Notes: generated by a model not told the origin, from the sequence alone. A stretch of 64,000 bases of DNA from Closterium sp. Naga37s-1 (GCA_947471745.1 CANJKZ010000400.1:310001-374000); one strand, 5' to 3'. Shown: positions 34,101 through 43,121, counted from the first letter of the stretch. Translations and numbers: made by a program.

Positions 34101-37100
34101 CAGGCGGTGGACTCAGTAAAGGAGGAGGAGGACCAAGAACCTGCTGAAGGAGCGGAACGTAGTACGGCCGCGGCCGCGCAGCGCCTCCAGAAACAGCAGA
34201 GACAGCACCAGTACCCTCAGCTCCAGGGTCTCCAGCTACAACTCCCGCAGCACCACCAGCTCCAGAAACTCCAACAGCTCCAGCTCCAGCAGCACCTCCA
34301 GTAGCAACAGCTCCAGCACCAGCAGCTCCAACTCCTGAAGCACCACCAGCCCTAGAAGCTCCAGTACATCTAGTATGAGCACCTCCAGCACCAGCGGCTC
34401 CAGCAGCTCCAGCACCAGCAGTACCTCCAGCAGCTCCAGCTCCAGCTGTACCTCCAGCAGCTCCAGCTCCAGCAGCACCTCCACCAGCTCCAGCACCAGC
34501 AGCACCTCCAGCAGCTCCAGCTCCAGACGCACCTCCAGCAGCTCCAGCACCAGCAGCACGGCGACAGCGCAGAGTGTACCACTCACGAAGCTGCTGCGGA
34601 GAGAGGGGCTCCCGCCGTGACGGGACACCCGGAGGACCTCCAGACTCAGCACGCCCAAGCTCAGTACCCCCAGGCTCAGCACTCCCAGACTTAGCAACCC
34701 CAGGCTCAGCACCCCCAGGCTTAGCACCCCCAGGCTCCACACGCTCAGGCTCACTAACCCCAGGCTCCGCCCCCTCAGACACAGCAACCCCAGGCCCAAC
34801 ACCCCCAGTCCTCGCACCCGCAGGCTCAGCACCCCTAGCAGCACCTGAGTCGACAGCTACCTCTACAGGCTCGACAGGGTCTACCTGGGACACACCTGAG
34901 GGGGCAGGACCCTGAGGGGGGAGGGGGTCTATTGGAGGAGTACCTGGTGCTAGGAAGAGTGGCGGGGGGGGGGAGAGAGGCAGTGCGGTAGGGAAAGAGA
35001 CGGTAGTAAGACTCCGACTCGTCAAACGTGACGTCCTGAGAGGACAGAACACGACGCAAGGTGGGGTGGTAGAACTGCCACCCGGGTGCGTCAGGGGGGA
35101 AGCCAAGGAAGACGCAGGGAACGGCACGGGAGGACAGCTTGTCCGCTGAAGTATCGCGGACAAAAGCTCGAGATCCCCAGACACGGAACACAGACGCATC
35201 GCCAACCTTCCCCGTCCACCGCAGAGTATGTGTGGTCTCCGGTAAGGAGACACGAGGCTGAAGGTTGATCCGATGTGCAGCGTACTGAACCGCGAACGGC
35301 CACAGAAAATGGGGAGCAGCCGCATGGATCATGGACGTGCGAGCGACGTCCATGACCATGCCAATGCGGCGCTCAGCAATCCCATTTTGCTGAGGGGAGG
35401 CCGGAAGCGTGAACGGCTGGCGGATGCCCTCCGCACGACAGAAGGCCCTAAGAAGGTCGGAGGAAAACTCACCACCTCTGTCTGAGTGCAGACGCAGAAC
35501 AGGAAGGTCCGAGCCGAAACTCTTGCTGTGCGGATCCAGTCGATCAACACCTCAGTGACCTCACCCTTGCTGCGCAAGGGGAAGAGTGTGGTGTAACGCG
35601 AGTAGTCGTCTACGACCAGCAGGAAGTAACGCTCGTGACCCTGTCCACGGACGCGGGCTGGGCCCCACACGTCCATGTGAAGATTCTGCAGGGGAGCCTC
35701 TGTCGGAGGGAACTCGGAGGAGTGAGGAGCGGTGCGCTGCCGGCCCTCGACACAAGGAACACAGGTAGGGGCAGGCCGCGGAGGAAGGGGAGGGAGGGAC
35801 CGGGGGAGACCAGAGACAAGGGTACGGGAGGCCATACCTCGAAGACGAGGCAGGGAGGGGTGACCAAGGCGGTGGTGCGAAAGGAGAGTCTCGTGTGACA
35901 GAGGACGACACGAGCAGGGGGCAGACACTGGACTAGACCTAGACGCGGCAGAAAACACCTGACCAGACGCGGCTACCTGACCAGACGCAGCAACCGGAGG
36001 AGACGCAGTAATCAGTGTGTACAGACTCGACCCAGGCCGACGGGTGAACGTGGCCAGGTGGCGGCCCGTCCGAGAGCAAGTGCAGTGGGTCACACGCTGA
36101 CCTCCAGGGGTGAACTGGTCAACCCACGCGTCCTGGAGGTCAGCTCCACTCACCAAGTTCGTAGAGAACGAGGGGAGGTGGAGTCCCGACAGCAAGCCCG
36201 ACGGGGCCGCAGGACACGGTAGAACCGTGGAAGAGTGCGCAAGGACTGGGCCCCCAGAGGGGTCAGCCAAGGAGACTGCGATACGCCGACTGAGCAGCGT
36301 GAGTGTGGTGCTGTCGCGAAAGAAAGAGCGCGAAGCACTAGAGTCAAGTGTGAAAGTGTGCAAGGCCTCAGTAGGTGCAGTACCAGAGAGAGCAGACTCA
36401 CCAGTACCTGGAGCAGCAGAGTCTCCAGTATCTGGAGCAGCAGACGCACTAGCACATAGAGCAGCAGCCTCAATGCCCGGGTCGGGCGGAACACTCAGGC
36501 AACAGCCACCCTCAGCACTATCAGTCACAGCATACATGGCAGCAAGGATAGCATCGAAATCAAGATCAAAGATAGCAACATTCTGCCTAAGCAGATCACC
36601 CCAGCGAGGGAGCTCAACAGCGTCATGAAACTGGGCGCGCCAGGCGTCAGTCAGGCGACCAAAGCAGCGCTGCACAGTGTGTGGCAGCCCGCACGTCTCC
36701 CCACGGCGCCCGCCAGTGCGAAGAACGTAAGTGCAGGGACCAACACCCCCAGACCTCCCACGCCCAGCGTACCACTTACAAAGCTGCTGGGCCGACGGGG
36801 TCTCACGGGAACGCGGCTGGTGCTGGCGCTGGCTACCACCAAAGCCTCCCCGCTGCGCTGCTCCACCTCCACCAACACCACCGCCGCTGCCACCTCCACC
36901 ACCGTTGCCGCTGCCTCCACCGCCGCTGCCGCTGCCTCCGCCAAGGCCTCCACTCCCGCCACCACCCCCACCTCCACTGCCACCCCCTCCGACTCCTCCA
37001 CCGCCTCCACCGCCGCCCCCACCGTCCCCTCCACCACCCTTGCCCCCCTTGGCCCTACTGGTGCGGCGCCTCCCACTAGGAGCAGACGCAGCCTCGACCT

Positions 37101-40100
37101 CCTCAGTGCCAACGAGGTCGACAGCAGCAGCAGAAGCAACAGAGGGGAGAAGGGGGACAGGGGAGCACCCCTCAAAGAAAGGGGCGCGTCGGTCACCGCG
37201 AGAAGCACCTACAGCTAAGATACTCTTCTCAGCCGCAGTGAGGCGCTCCTCTAGCAGGTCGACAATGAGCTCGGTGGGGCAAAGGGAGAGAAAGTGGTCC
37301 CTGAATGAAGCAAGGGAGTCAGGGAGGCGGGTGACTAGGTAGTAAAGGGTGATGTACATGGTGGGGGGGTTCTTGGCACAGAACTCAGTGGGAAGCGCAG
37401 CGCGGTAGCGGGCGTCACTAGTGCGGAGGTGGGTAATGAGGTCAGCGACTGTGGCAAAGGCGGCAAGGTCAGGGAAAAGGTACGGCAGCATGAGGCGGCT
37501 GAGGGCAGCAGTGGAAGGGGAGGAGTAGCGCGCTACGACAGCGTCGTACAAAGACTTAGCAGCCTTGTACTGGCCAAAATGCGCGCGCTCAGTAGACGGC
37601 AGGTGACTACGAACAGCAAGGCGAGCAACAGCGTTACGAGTGGTCCACTGCGAGCGAACCGTACTGTCAGCAGTGGCAGTAGGTGCAGTAGAGACACCGG
37701 ACGTGTGATCAAACAGGGATACCCCATCCCTAGAGTCACACTGAAGAAAGAGCTGCAGGTCGTCAATCCACACGTCAAAGTCAACTGCACGCCCCTCAGC
37801 ATCAAAGGTGAGAACAGTAGGGCTAGCCATAGTTGCAGTAGCAGCAGTAGCAGCAGTAGTAGTAGTAGCAGCAGTGCAAGCAGAAGGGCCGCGACGGGCC
37901 AGCGAAGGCAGGGCCGCGACGGGCTGTACTAGGGCAGGGCGCAAGGCGCGCTTCGGGCAGGGCGCGAGGCGCGCTTCGGGAAGGGCAGGAAAGATTCGTG
38001 GTGGGCCCTAAAAAAACGTTCCCACTAGGGGACCTGCTCAGGATACCATGTTAGAATAGTGAACGAATGAGTGACTGAACTAGCAAGCAGGTGGGTACAA
38101 GTAGGAAACCTATAAGTGTTGTACCCTATATGAACTACCCCACTACAGCCTAGATAGACTATAGCATATAAGTTTGACAACCTGCAGGAAACAACCCAGT
38201 GAAGCCAGGTGGGCGGCGCAGCCAGATCTCCTCGTGCAGGCTGCCCTGCAAGAAAGCTGTGGAGAAGTCAAGAGAGTGCAGCTCGTAGTCACGCTGAGCT
38301 GCGACGTGCAGCAACACCCAAAGAGTGGTCATCTTCGGGGTAGGGGAGAAGGTATGGAAGAAGTCAACTTCCTGTCGCTGACTGAAGCCTCGTGCAACGT
38401 AACGAGCCTTGAAGACAGGCGGAGAACCCGGTTGCCGCTTCACCTTGAAAATCCACATGCCATCGACTATGTTCGCCCCAGAAGGGAGAACTGCATCGAC
38501 GTAGGTGCCTGTGGACTTCAAGGATGCCATCTCTGCGTCCATGGCTGTCTGCCACTGAGAGGATTAGGGACACGTAATCGCCTCTGCGTAAGAGCGCGGG
38601 GTCGGGATGTCTGGTGCATCCGGGTCTCCCTCAGGTGCAAGCAGCATGGCCACGAGATGAGGTACATCAGCTGCAAGGCACTCAAAGTCCTCCTGCCTGT
38701 CCTCAAGGACGTCCGTGCCCAGAGCACACTCACCCCCGACAAACAGAGGACAGTCAGACTCAGACTCAGCAACAAGACTAGTGGCGTAGTCGAGACGACA
38801 GGCGGCGACAAAGTCAACAAGCTCAGCAACTAGGTCAGACCCAGTAGTGGACTCAAACGAAGGGTCAATGACAACCGTGGCTAGAAGACGAGGGACAGTA
38901 GGACTGGCACCACAAGCTAAGTCAGACTCAGGGTGAGGAATGGCAGCAAGAGAGGACGCAGGAGGAGGAGGCAGCATGGGAACTCGCAGTGGAATACAGG
39001 AAGGACGAACTGCCATAAAGTGAGTGCCGGGGACAGTCGCGGAGCTGGAGATGGACTGCACTGATCCAAGGGATCAAGACATAAAGGACCTCACCCTTGC
39101 TGCGCAAGGGGAAGACCGTGGTGTAATGCGTGTAGTCCTCAACAACCAGCAGGAAGTAGTGCTCGCGGTCCTGTCCACTGACGCAGGTTGGGCCCCACAC
39201 GTCCATGTGGAGAGTCTGCAGGGGAGCAGTCATCGGGTGAAACGAGGAGTGAGGAGCGGCGCGCTGTCGCCCCTCGACGCAAGGAAGGCAGGGCGGGGCA
39301 GGCGAGGGCGGGAGGGGAGGCAGAGACCTGGGAAGACCAGAAACAAGGAGGCGAGAGTGCATGCCACGAAGGCGTGGCAGGGAGGGGTGACCAAGGCAGT
39401 GGTGCCGTAGGAGAGTCTAGTGCGTCAGGAGGCAACACGAGCAGGGGTCTGCTACCTGACCTGACGCGGACACCTGGGCAGCTACCTGAAAATTCTCGGT
39501 AGTCAGTATGTACAGACTCGACTCAGGCCGACGGGTGAACGTGGCCAGGTGACGCCCCGTCCGTGTACACGTGCAGATCGACACACGCTGACCCGCAGGA
39601 GTGGTGGTAGTGACCATCGCATCCTGGAGGGCAGCGGTACTCACCAAGTTCGTAGAGAACGAGGGGAGGTGAAGACCTGAGAGTGAGCTGGACGGAACCG
39701 CTAGACACAGGAGAACAGTGGAGGAACGGGCAAGAACTGGGCCCCCTTGAGGGGTCAGCCATGTCAGAATCCCAACCACTAGACCATTGGGATACAAGGG
39801 CTTGTTACGTAGCGGGTTTGTGCGCCCATTACCCACGCAAACGCGCCTGTAACCCTCCATAGGATCAATCGGGCATCCACAGTGCATATCTACTGACAAG
39901 CCAGTCTGACCGGTACAGGTGCAGAGAGAGGAGTGAGGGTTGTACTTATGCAAAAGAAACAGCGGGAAGCACCTAAGTCAAGCGTAAAGGTATGCAAGGC
40001 CTCAGGAGACGCAGTCCCAGGGAGAGAAGACTCACTAGCACCTAGAGCAGCAGCCTCTATACTTGGGTCAGGCAGCACACACCGGTAACAGTCACCCTCG

Positions 40101-43100
40101 GCACTAACAAATAAGGCATACATGGCAGCTAGGATAGCATCCAAGTCAAGAGCAAAGATATCAACTCCAGACCTAAGCAGGTCTGCCCAGCGGGGGCGCT
40201 CAGCCTTGTCACCAAACTCTGCACACGAAGCGTCGTCAAGGCGGGAGAAGCAGCGGTGCTGAGAGTGAAACTTCCCGCATGTCTGACCAGCACAGTCACC
40301 CGTGCGAATGACATACGGGCAGCTACCACTAACCCCCAGACGCCCCACGCTGAGCAAACCACTCACAAAGCTGCTAGGGCGAAGGGGTCTCGCTCCGACG
40401 CTGCTGCCACCACTCCCACTGCCGCCACTACTGCCACCCGCACCACTGCCACCACCACCGCCACCGAAGCCCCCACTCCCGCCACCACTCCCACCGCTGC
40501 CACCACCTTCGTCACCTCCACCGCCTCCACTGCCGCCACCACCACCACCCCCGCTGCCACTGCCACCACTTTTGCCACCCTTGCCCTTGCTGCTGCTAAG
40601 AGCAGAAGCAGCCCCGACATCCTCAGCACCAAGGATGTCAACAACAGCAGCAGAAGCGTAGGAGGGGGCAAGGGGGGAGGGGGAGCACCCCTCAAAGAAG
40701 GGTGTGCGAGGAGTGCCACGAGCAGCACCTACAGCGACTACGCTAGTCTCAACTACAAGGAGATGTTGCTCGAGCAGGTCGACAGTGAGGTCTTGTTATG
40801 TGATGCTATCATTTGCATTCACGTCTGTCTGCCTCCCATCATATGTTCGTGTGTTGCATGCATGGTGTGAGCGTGTGCAAGAATTTGTGTTTGGTGTTGT
40901 TTGGATTTTCTGAGTGTGTGTGAATGTTATTTGGCTTGAGCAGATATCTGAAGTGACTCCTCTGCTCAAGAGCTTCCTGATGAACCGAGAATCGTTGCGA
41001 TCGGAGCAAGAACGAGAAAGGTATGATCGTTCGGAGTTTTGATTGAGATACGGCGACTATGGGAATTTGCGAGTTGACTCAATATGGGGTACAGACTTTT
41101 GGGGGTTGGGAAATTCGTCACCATCACTGTAGATGATGCCAAGTGGTTGGGAGAAGCCAAACCAGGTTGGCAAGTGTGGCCAAGTTGGGTGAGGTGGATG
41201 GCATGAGTTGGGAAAGTGACAAATGTCAAAGTTGGGGTGCCTATAGAGAGGGGAATTGTGTGGTATGGGGTTTCCTTGGTTGGGGACTCCCTTGGGACCT
41301 TCCTTCTCGTCCTCCTCATCCCCTCCTACCTGGTTCTATTGCTACTCCAACTTTCTTGTGTGAACTTGTGAGATAATTGTGATTGAGTTACGTTTTCTAT
41401 GGCAGCATACCCCCTATTGCGCCGAAATTCATAACTCGAGTTATACTCCATATTTTGATACTATTCAAATTCGGAAAGATAGCCACGGTCAAGGGCTACA
41501 ACATACTCGAGTTTGAGAGAATTCTAACTGTGTGTTAATCGTCGACGACGTTTCTTGTGACGACGACTTTTCTGTCCAGAATTGTAGGTGACGATTTTGA
41601 GATATTTCAGCCCCTAATCTTCATAGACTCCGTCCTTACTCTCTAACAGGTCTGTGGGGTCAAGTGCGAGAAACTGGTTTCTCATAGCGCGAAGACAGTC
41701 AGGGAGGCGGGTATCTGTGAAGTAGAGGGTGATGTACATCGGGGGCGGGTTCCTATCAAGGAAATCTGCTGGGAGGGCAGCGCGGTAGCGCGCGTTGCTA
41801 GTGCGGAGGTGGGTAACGAGGTCCTCGTCTGTGGCAAAGGCGGACAGCTCGGGAAACAGGTAGGGAAGTATAAGGCACCCTAGAGCAGCAGTGGCATGGG
41901 AGGAGTAACGAGCGACTACAGCGTCGTACAACGCTTCAGCAGTCTTGTGCTGACCAAAGTGAGCGCGTTCGGCTAACGGCAGGTGGTTGTGAACGGCTAA
42001 GCGAGCAGCAGCGTCACGGGTAAGCCACTGTGAGCGAGTCGCACTGTCATCTGTGGCGGGAGAGGCGAGAGAGGCTCCAGACGTGTGGTTAAACAACGAA
42101 ACGATGTCTCTAGAATCGCTCAGTAGGTACAGCTGTAAGTCGTCGAGCCACGTATCGAACTGGATCGGACGGCCCTCATGATCGAAGGTGAGCACACTGA
42201 GAGAAGCCATAGCGGGCAGAGCAGGGTGGCACGCGACCAGCAGAGCAGCACGCAGGTAGGGCGGCGCGCGAGTACTAGGGAAGCGCGCAGGGCAGGGCAT
42301 GGCGGCACACGGCTAGGGCGGCCAGCAGGGAGGCGCTAGCAGGGCAGCAGGGCGGCGCACCGGTGCAAAGGGCGGCGCGCGGGCTGCAAGGGGCGGCGAG
42401 CGGGCCGCAAACGGGTGGCGAGCGGGCTGCAGGGGCGGCGAGCGGGCCGCCAACGGGCGGCAAGCGGGCTACAGCCGCGTTGAGCGGGCTGCAGGGACGG
42501 CGCGCGGGCTGCTAAAGCCGGCGCGTGGGCTGCAGGGGCAGCTCGCGGGCTGCAGGGGTGGCGAGCGGGCTGCAGGGGCGGCGCACGGGCTGCTAAAGGC
42601 GGCGCACGCGCTGCAAAGGGCGGCGCGATGGGCTGCAAAGGGCGGTGCTCGTGCTGCTAAGGGCGGCACAGCGGCCAGCAGGGCGGTGCGACAGTTAGGG
42701 CAGGGCGGCAGGGCAGCTAGTGGGGCAGCGCTCTGTGGTGGGCCCTAAAAAAAATCGGTCCTAGAACAGGACCTGCTCTGAAACCATGTCAGAATACTTA
42801 ATGATAATTATTGGATTGAACAGAAAGTTGGGTACAGGTACTAACCCTAATTGGATTGTGCCCCTTATTGGCTACCCCACTATAGCCTACACAATGTAAG
42901 CACTATAACATTCTGACAAGAACACCCGTCGTAGTTGCATTAAGGGCTGCTACACTCTGGGTACCTTTGCAATGGCGATGTCAGAAGCTGCAATGTTGGT
43001 GGTCTTTCTAGCAACCATTGAATTGGCATTATTTACTGCAGTCACAGAGCACACAGGGACAGCGGCAGCAATACTTGGCAAGCCAAGCCATGCAGGAATG

Positions 43101-43121
43101 AAGTGTCCAAATCTGATGTGA
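22051..43121 (+). CDS. Secreted Asn-Gly/Cys-cluster repeat protein, split by a retrotransposon
   Basis: The start at 22051 opens with a signal-peptide-like sequence (basic FVWK then VVAFTLILSG). Exon 1 is 22051-22132, exon 2 is 22313-24034, exon 3 starts at 24598; introns are GT-AG and phases match (1, then 0). After a Ser/Pro-rich region, exon 2 encodes long (Asn-Gly)n runs broken by blocks of 4-9 Cys and by Asn-rich NNNVNS-type spacers. Most base changes between units are silent in this frame (AAC/AAT, GGN, TGC/TGT), which supports it as the coding frame. Exon 3 is Cys-rich (YSSCCQCGYRSC, CGSICGSCC) and stops at 24783, where an 18.1-kb element sits. The frame resumes at 42924 with TRRSCIKGCY and a hydrophobic segment (AAMLVVFLATIELALF), ending at 43119-43121. 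Two single-base frame losses lie in exon 2 (near 22627 and 23062). With these restored it would be about 729 residues. Family unknown; a wall or mucilage protein is only a guess. Confidence 0.68.
22313..24034 (+). CDS. Exon 2: (Asn-Gly)n with cysteine clusters
   Basis: The acceptor is CCCTAGCAG. Codons first read as a Ser/Pro/Thr-rich spacer, then Pro-rich, then CSCCCDCGCGNGNG, a unique patch IGGIWSHVASWLHILG, and about seven cycles of Asn-Gly run, Cys block, Gly-Asn run and Asn-rich spacer. The final section is GIHGIGFIHSKF and a Ser/Arg/Ala repeat before the donor AGG|GTCAGT. The frame changes by minus one base in a C13 run (22615-22627) and again near 23062, where one hexamer is only five bases. 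Confidence 0.68.
24035..24597 (+). other. Intron 2, containing a minisatellite
   Basis: The GT-AG borders (GTCAGT...CCTCCAG) join codons at phase 0 on both sides. If it is not spliced, the upstream frame stops at 24065-24067. The intron holds the GGGAAACATGG-type repeat described at 24270-24560. Confidence 0.6.
24270..24560 (+). repeat. 135-bp minisatellite, about two units
   Basis: Units starting near 24277 and 24411 are almost identical, and each is built of smaller words such as GTGGGAAACATGG. Both units are free of stops in one frame (Trp/Gly/His/Thr-rich), so exonic use in some transcripts cannot be excluded. Confidence 0.7.
24598..24783 (+). CDS. Exon 3, part 1, of the Asn-Gly/Cys gene
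   Basis: The exon opens PWVFVCFCCYSSCCQCGYRS and includes NANGNGCGSICGSCC, the same Asn-Gly plus Cys style as exon 2, which ties it to that gene. It ends at the target duplication AGAAC (24779-24783). The few residues read beyond this point belong to the inserted LTR. Confidence 0.65.
24784..24915 (-). repeat. 3' LTR of copia element II
   Basis: 132 bp; on the minus strand it follows a purine-rich TATGGGAGTG tract. Its plus-strand left end abuts the target duplication in exon 3 of the host gene. Confidence 0.88.
25143..25697 (-). pseudogene. RNase H region of element II
   Basis: The minus-strand frame has GMGLVLGGRGP, ADASWVDN, the catalytic-region motif SSCEAEIYAGAMAAQELRWL, YVDKKAMIAFCQEH and ANTADIFTKAL, ending in PHLLTT and a stop. 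This is the C-terminus of copia Pol. It is cut on its upstream side by the 3' LTR of element III at 25698. About 330 bp of intervening RT coding are missing when compared with relatives in the window. Confidence 0.85.
25698..25830 (-). repeat. 3' LTR of copia element III
   Basis: 133 bp, about as similar to the LTRs of elements II and VII as those are to each other. No partner LTR remains. Confidence 0.85.
26058..31234 (-). pseudogene. Gag-Pol remnant of element III
   Basis: From right to left: Gly-rich Gag (30960-31225); the atypical knuckle (CPYVIRTGDRAGQTCGKPHT); protease with an intact LDSGASRCF; pre-integrase HHRLGHPS and CLPCLEG; integrase DVWGPARV and HSDRGGEF; a repetitive Gly/Ala/Glu linker (28330-29000); RT with KARYVARGFSQRQGVD, STAFLQGSLHEEIWLRRP and YVDDLVFA; and RNase H with ADASWVD and KHIALRYFLA, ending at 26058. 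In-frame stops break it, including one in the protease-upstream segment, one after RQGVD (near 27390) and one at TLT|SHMV (near 26878). It is unlikely to make functional protein. Confidence 0.85.
28330..29000 (-). repeat. Repetitive integrase-RT linker of element III
   Basis: Two coding minisatellites lie side by side. One (28330-28640) encodes Gly/Ala/Thr repeats; the other (28780-28985) encodes 5-residue units such as GGAES and GGAEP. Reading frames opposite to Pol look Pro-rich and are shadows. Confidence 0.75.
31235..31567 (-). pseudogene. RT palm fragment of element II
   Basis: The minus-strand frame holds LRRPVYGL, a WHD segment, LFLRT, YVDDLVFATADTEAL and LGELRSYLGLHITRDRARR. It is continuous in consensus order with 38180-39036 once element IV is removed: the break falls at GGTACCTG|CAGGAAAC. 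The left edge is the truncation against element III. Confidence 0.82.
31568..31698 (-). repeat. 3' LTR of copia element IV
   Basis: 131 bp, TGTTAGAATA...GTTTGACA as written on the plus strand. It has one substitution relative to 38049-38179. The purine tract TATGGGGGTG adjoins it. Confidence 0.92.
31928..37830 (-). pseudogene. Gag-Pol of element IV, multiply broken
   Basis: The start is MASPTVLTFDAEGRAVDFD at 37830. Gag is open, with a Gly-rich tract (36840-37065) and the knuckle CTYVLRTGGRRGETCGLPHT. The protease motif reads LDSSAS, so the usual glycine of DSGAS is Ser. Integrase is interrupted near 35510 by a short deletion that shifts frame; it then continues (DRGGEF, NGIAERRIGM). The linker is repetitive (34190-34850). 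RT has FKARYVARGFSQRQGVD and YVDDLVFA with a frame break near 33010. RNase H has ADASWVD, a stop before its end (LRYFLA|), and a terminal PHLLT near 31930. Confidence 0.87.
34190..34850 (-). repeat. Repetitive integrase-RT linker of element IV
   Basis: Gly/Ala-rich GAAGAGGA-like repeats (34190-34560) and GGAEP-like pentads (34640-34840) on the Pol strand. Unit number differs from the other copies in the window. Confidence 0.72.
38049..38179 (-). repeat. 5' LTR of copia element IV
   Basis: 131 bp. The minus-strand primer site follows at 38036-38048. ACCTG follows on the right as the target duplication. Confidence 0.92.
38180..39036 (-). pseudogene. Linker end and RT N-terminal part of element II
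   Basis: The minus-strand frame includes GGECALGTDVLEDRQEDFECLA, PDIPTPRSYAEAI, MDAEMAS, MWIFKVKR, KARYVARGFSQRQ and STAFLQGSLHEEIWLRRPPGFTG. It stops at the element IV insertion. On the right it is fused at about 39036 directly to integrase sequence, which shows loss of the C-terminal integrase region and repetitive linker. Confidence 0.82.
39037..39761 (-). pseudogene. Pre-integrase and integrase N-terminal remnant of element II
   Basis: Peptides include RRPESSLYILT, CRGMHSRLLVSGLPRSLPP, CLPCVEGRQRAAPHSS, LHMDVWGPTCVSG and YTTVFPLRSKGEV. Frames switch between segments. The HHCC region and first integrase aspartate (MDVWGP) are present, but the core is cut at 39036. Confidence 0.8.
39762..39898. 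repeat. Solo LTR of 137 bp inserted in element II
   Basis: TGTCAGAATCCC...CTACTGACA with inverted TGTCAG/CTGACA ends and target duplication AGCCA (39757-39761 and 39899-39903). It is unlike the other short LTRs internally. Its minus strand ends with TGGTCTAGTGGTTGGGATTC, which resembles the 5' part of a tRNA-Glu gene including the A box. Confidence 0.75.
39904..40788 (-). pseudogene. Gag C-terminal and protease region of element II
   Basis: The Gly-rich Gag tract (40400-40600) is followed by SSFVSGLLSVGR, the knuckle CPYVIRTGDCAGQTCGKFHS, and the conserved LDDASCAEFGDKAERPRWADLL. The protease site reads LDLGASRCFF, with the catalytic-motif Ser replaced by Leu. The 137-bp solo LTR interrupts it at 39903. 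Confidence 0.82.
40794..41648. repeat. Solo LTR of 855 bp inserted in element II gag
   Basis: The sequence starts TGTTATGTG and ends CTCTAACA, flanked by the target duplication GGTCT (40789-40793 and 41649-41653). It interrupts gag between the segments ending GTCGACAGTGAGG and starting CTGTGGGGTCAAG. It has no internal coding, so it is best read as a solo LTR of a family otherwise absent from the window; a non-autonomous element is the alternative. Confidence 0.8.
41654..42210 (-). pseudogene. Gag N-terminal part of element II
   Basis: The start MASLSVLTFDHEGRPIQFD is at 42210; an in-frame leader peptide opens earlier at 42300. Conserved Gag segments are LDDLQLYLLSDS, RSQWLTRDAAARLAVHNHLP, FGQHKTAEALYDAVVARYSS, LILPYLFPEL, LVTHLRTSNARYRAALPADF and PPPMYITLYF. 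It is cut by the 855-bp solo LTR. Confidence 0.85.
42230..42760 (-). repeat. GC-rich minisatellite in the leader of element II
   Basis: Units built of GGGCGGCGAGCGGGCTGCA-like words, lying between primer site and gag. Element VI has a related array in the same place. Confidence 0.75.
42787..42918 (-). repeat. 5' LTR of copia element II
   Basis: 132 bp, partner of 24784-24915. The minus-strand primer site TGGTTTCAGAGC is at 42775-42786. The target duplication AGAAC follows at 42919-42923. Confidence 0.88.
42924..43121 (+). CDS. Exon 3, part 2, of the Asn-Gly/Cys gene
   Basis: After removing the element and one target-duplication copy, the codon AAC ending at 24783 is followed by ACC at 42924. 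The frame runs 65 codons to a TGA at 43119-43121. It contains two more Cys (SCIKGC), a hydrophobic stretch of about 20 residues that could span a membrane, and a polar tail. That the frame stays open across the join supports both the gene model and the insertion model. Confidence 0.62.
   Translation, partial: TRRSCIKGCYTLGTFAMAMSEAAMLVVFLATIELALFTAVTEHTGTAAAILGKPSHAGMKCPNLM

Larger units (their letters stand above)
31568..38179 (-). mobile_element. Copia element IV, LTR-complete, nested in II
   Basis: The LTRs at 31568-31698 and 38049-38179 are 131 bp and differ at one position. The target duplication ACCTG is at 31563-31567 and 38180-38184. The primer site is TGGTATCCTGAGC on the minus strand next to the 5' LTR. 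It has the family order Gag-PR-IN-linker-RT-RNase H. Despite near-identical LTRs, its coding sequence is multiply broken. Confidence 0.93.
24784..42918 (-). mobile_element. Copia element II, outer element of the first nest
   Basis: The 3' LTR is at 24784-24915 and the 5' LTR at 42787-42918. Both are 132 bp with TGTCAGA...TCTGACA ends, about 90% identical by eye (13 differences). The target duplication AGAAC is at 24779-24783 and 42919-42923. The coding strand is minus. The primer site reads TGGTTTCAGAGC just inside the 5' LTR. The body is split by element III, element IV and two solo LTRs, and lacks most of integrase and the integrase-RT linker. It is the oldest insertion here by LTR divergence and by nesting. 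Confidence 0.88.

Noticed and set aside
39762..39898. tRNA gene
   Set aside because: Only an A-box-like 5' segment is present. I could not find an anticodon arm or B box continuing in the right direction, and the piece has LTR ends and a target duplication.
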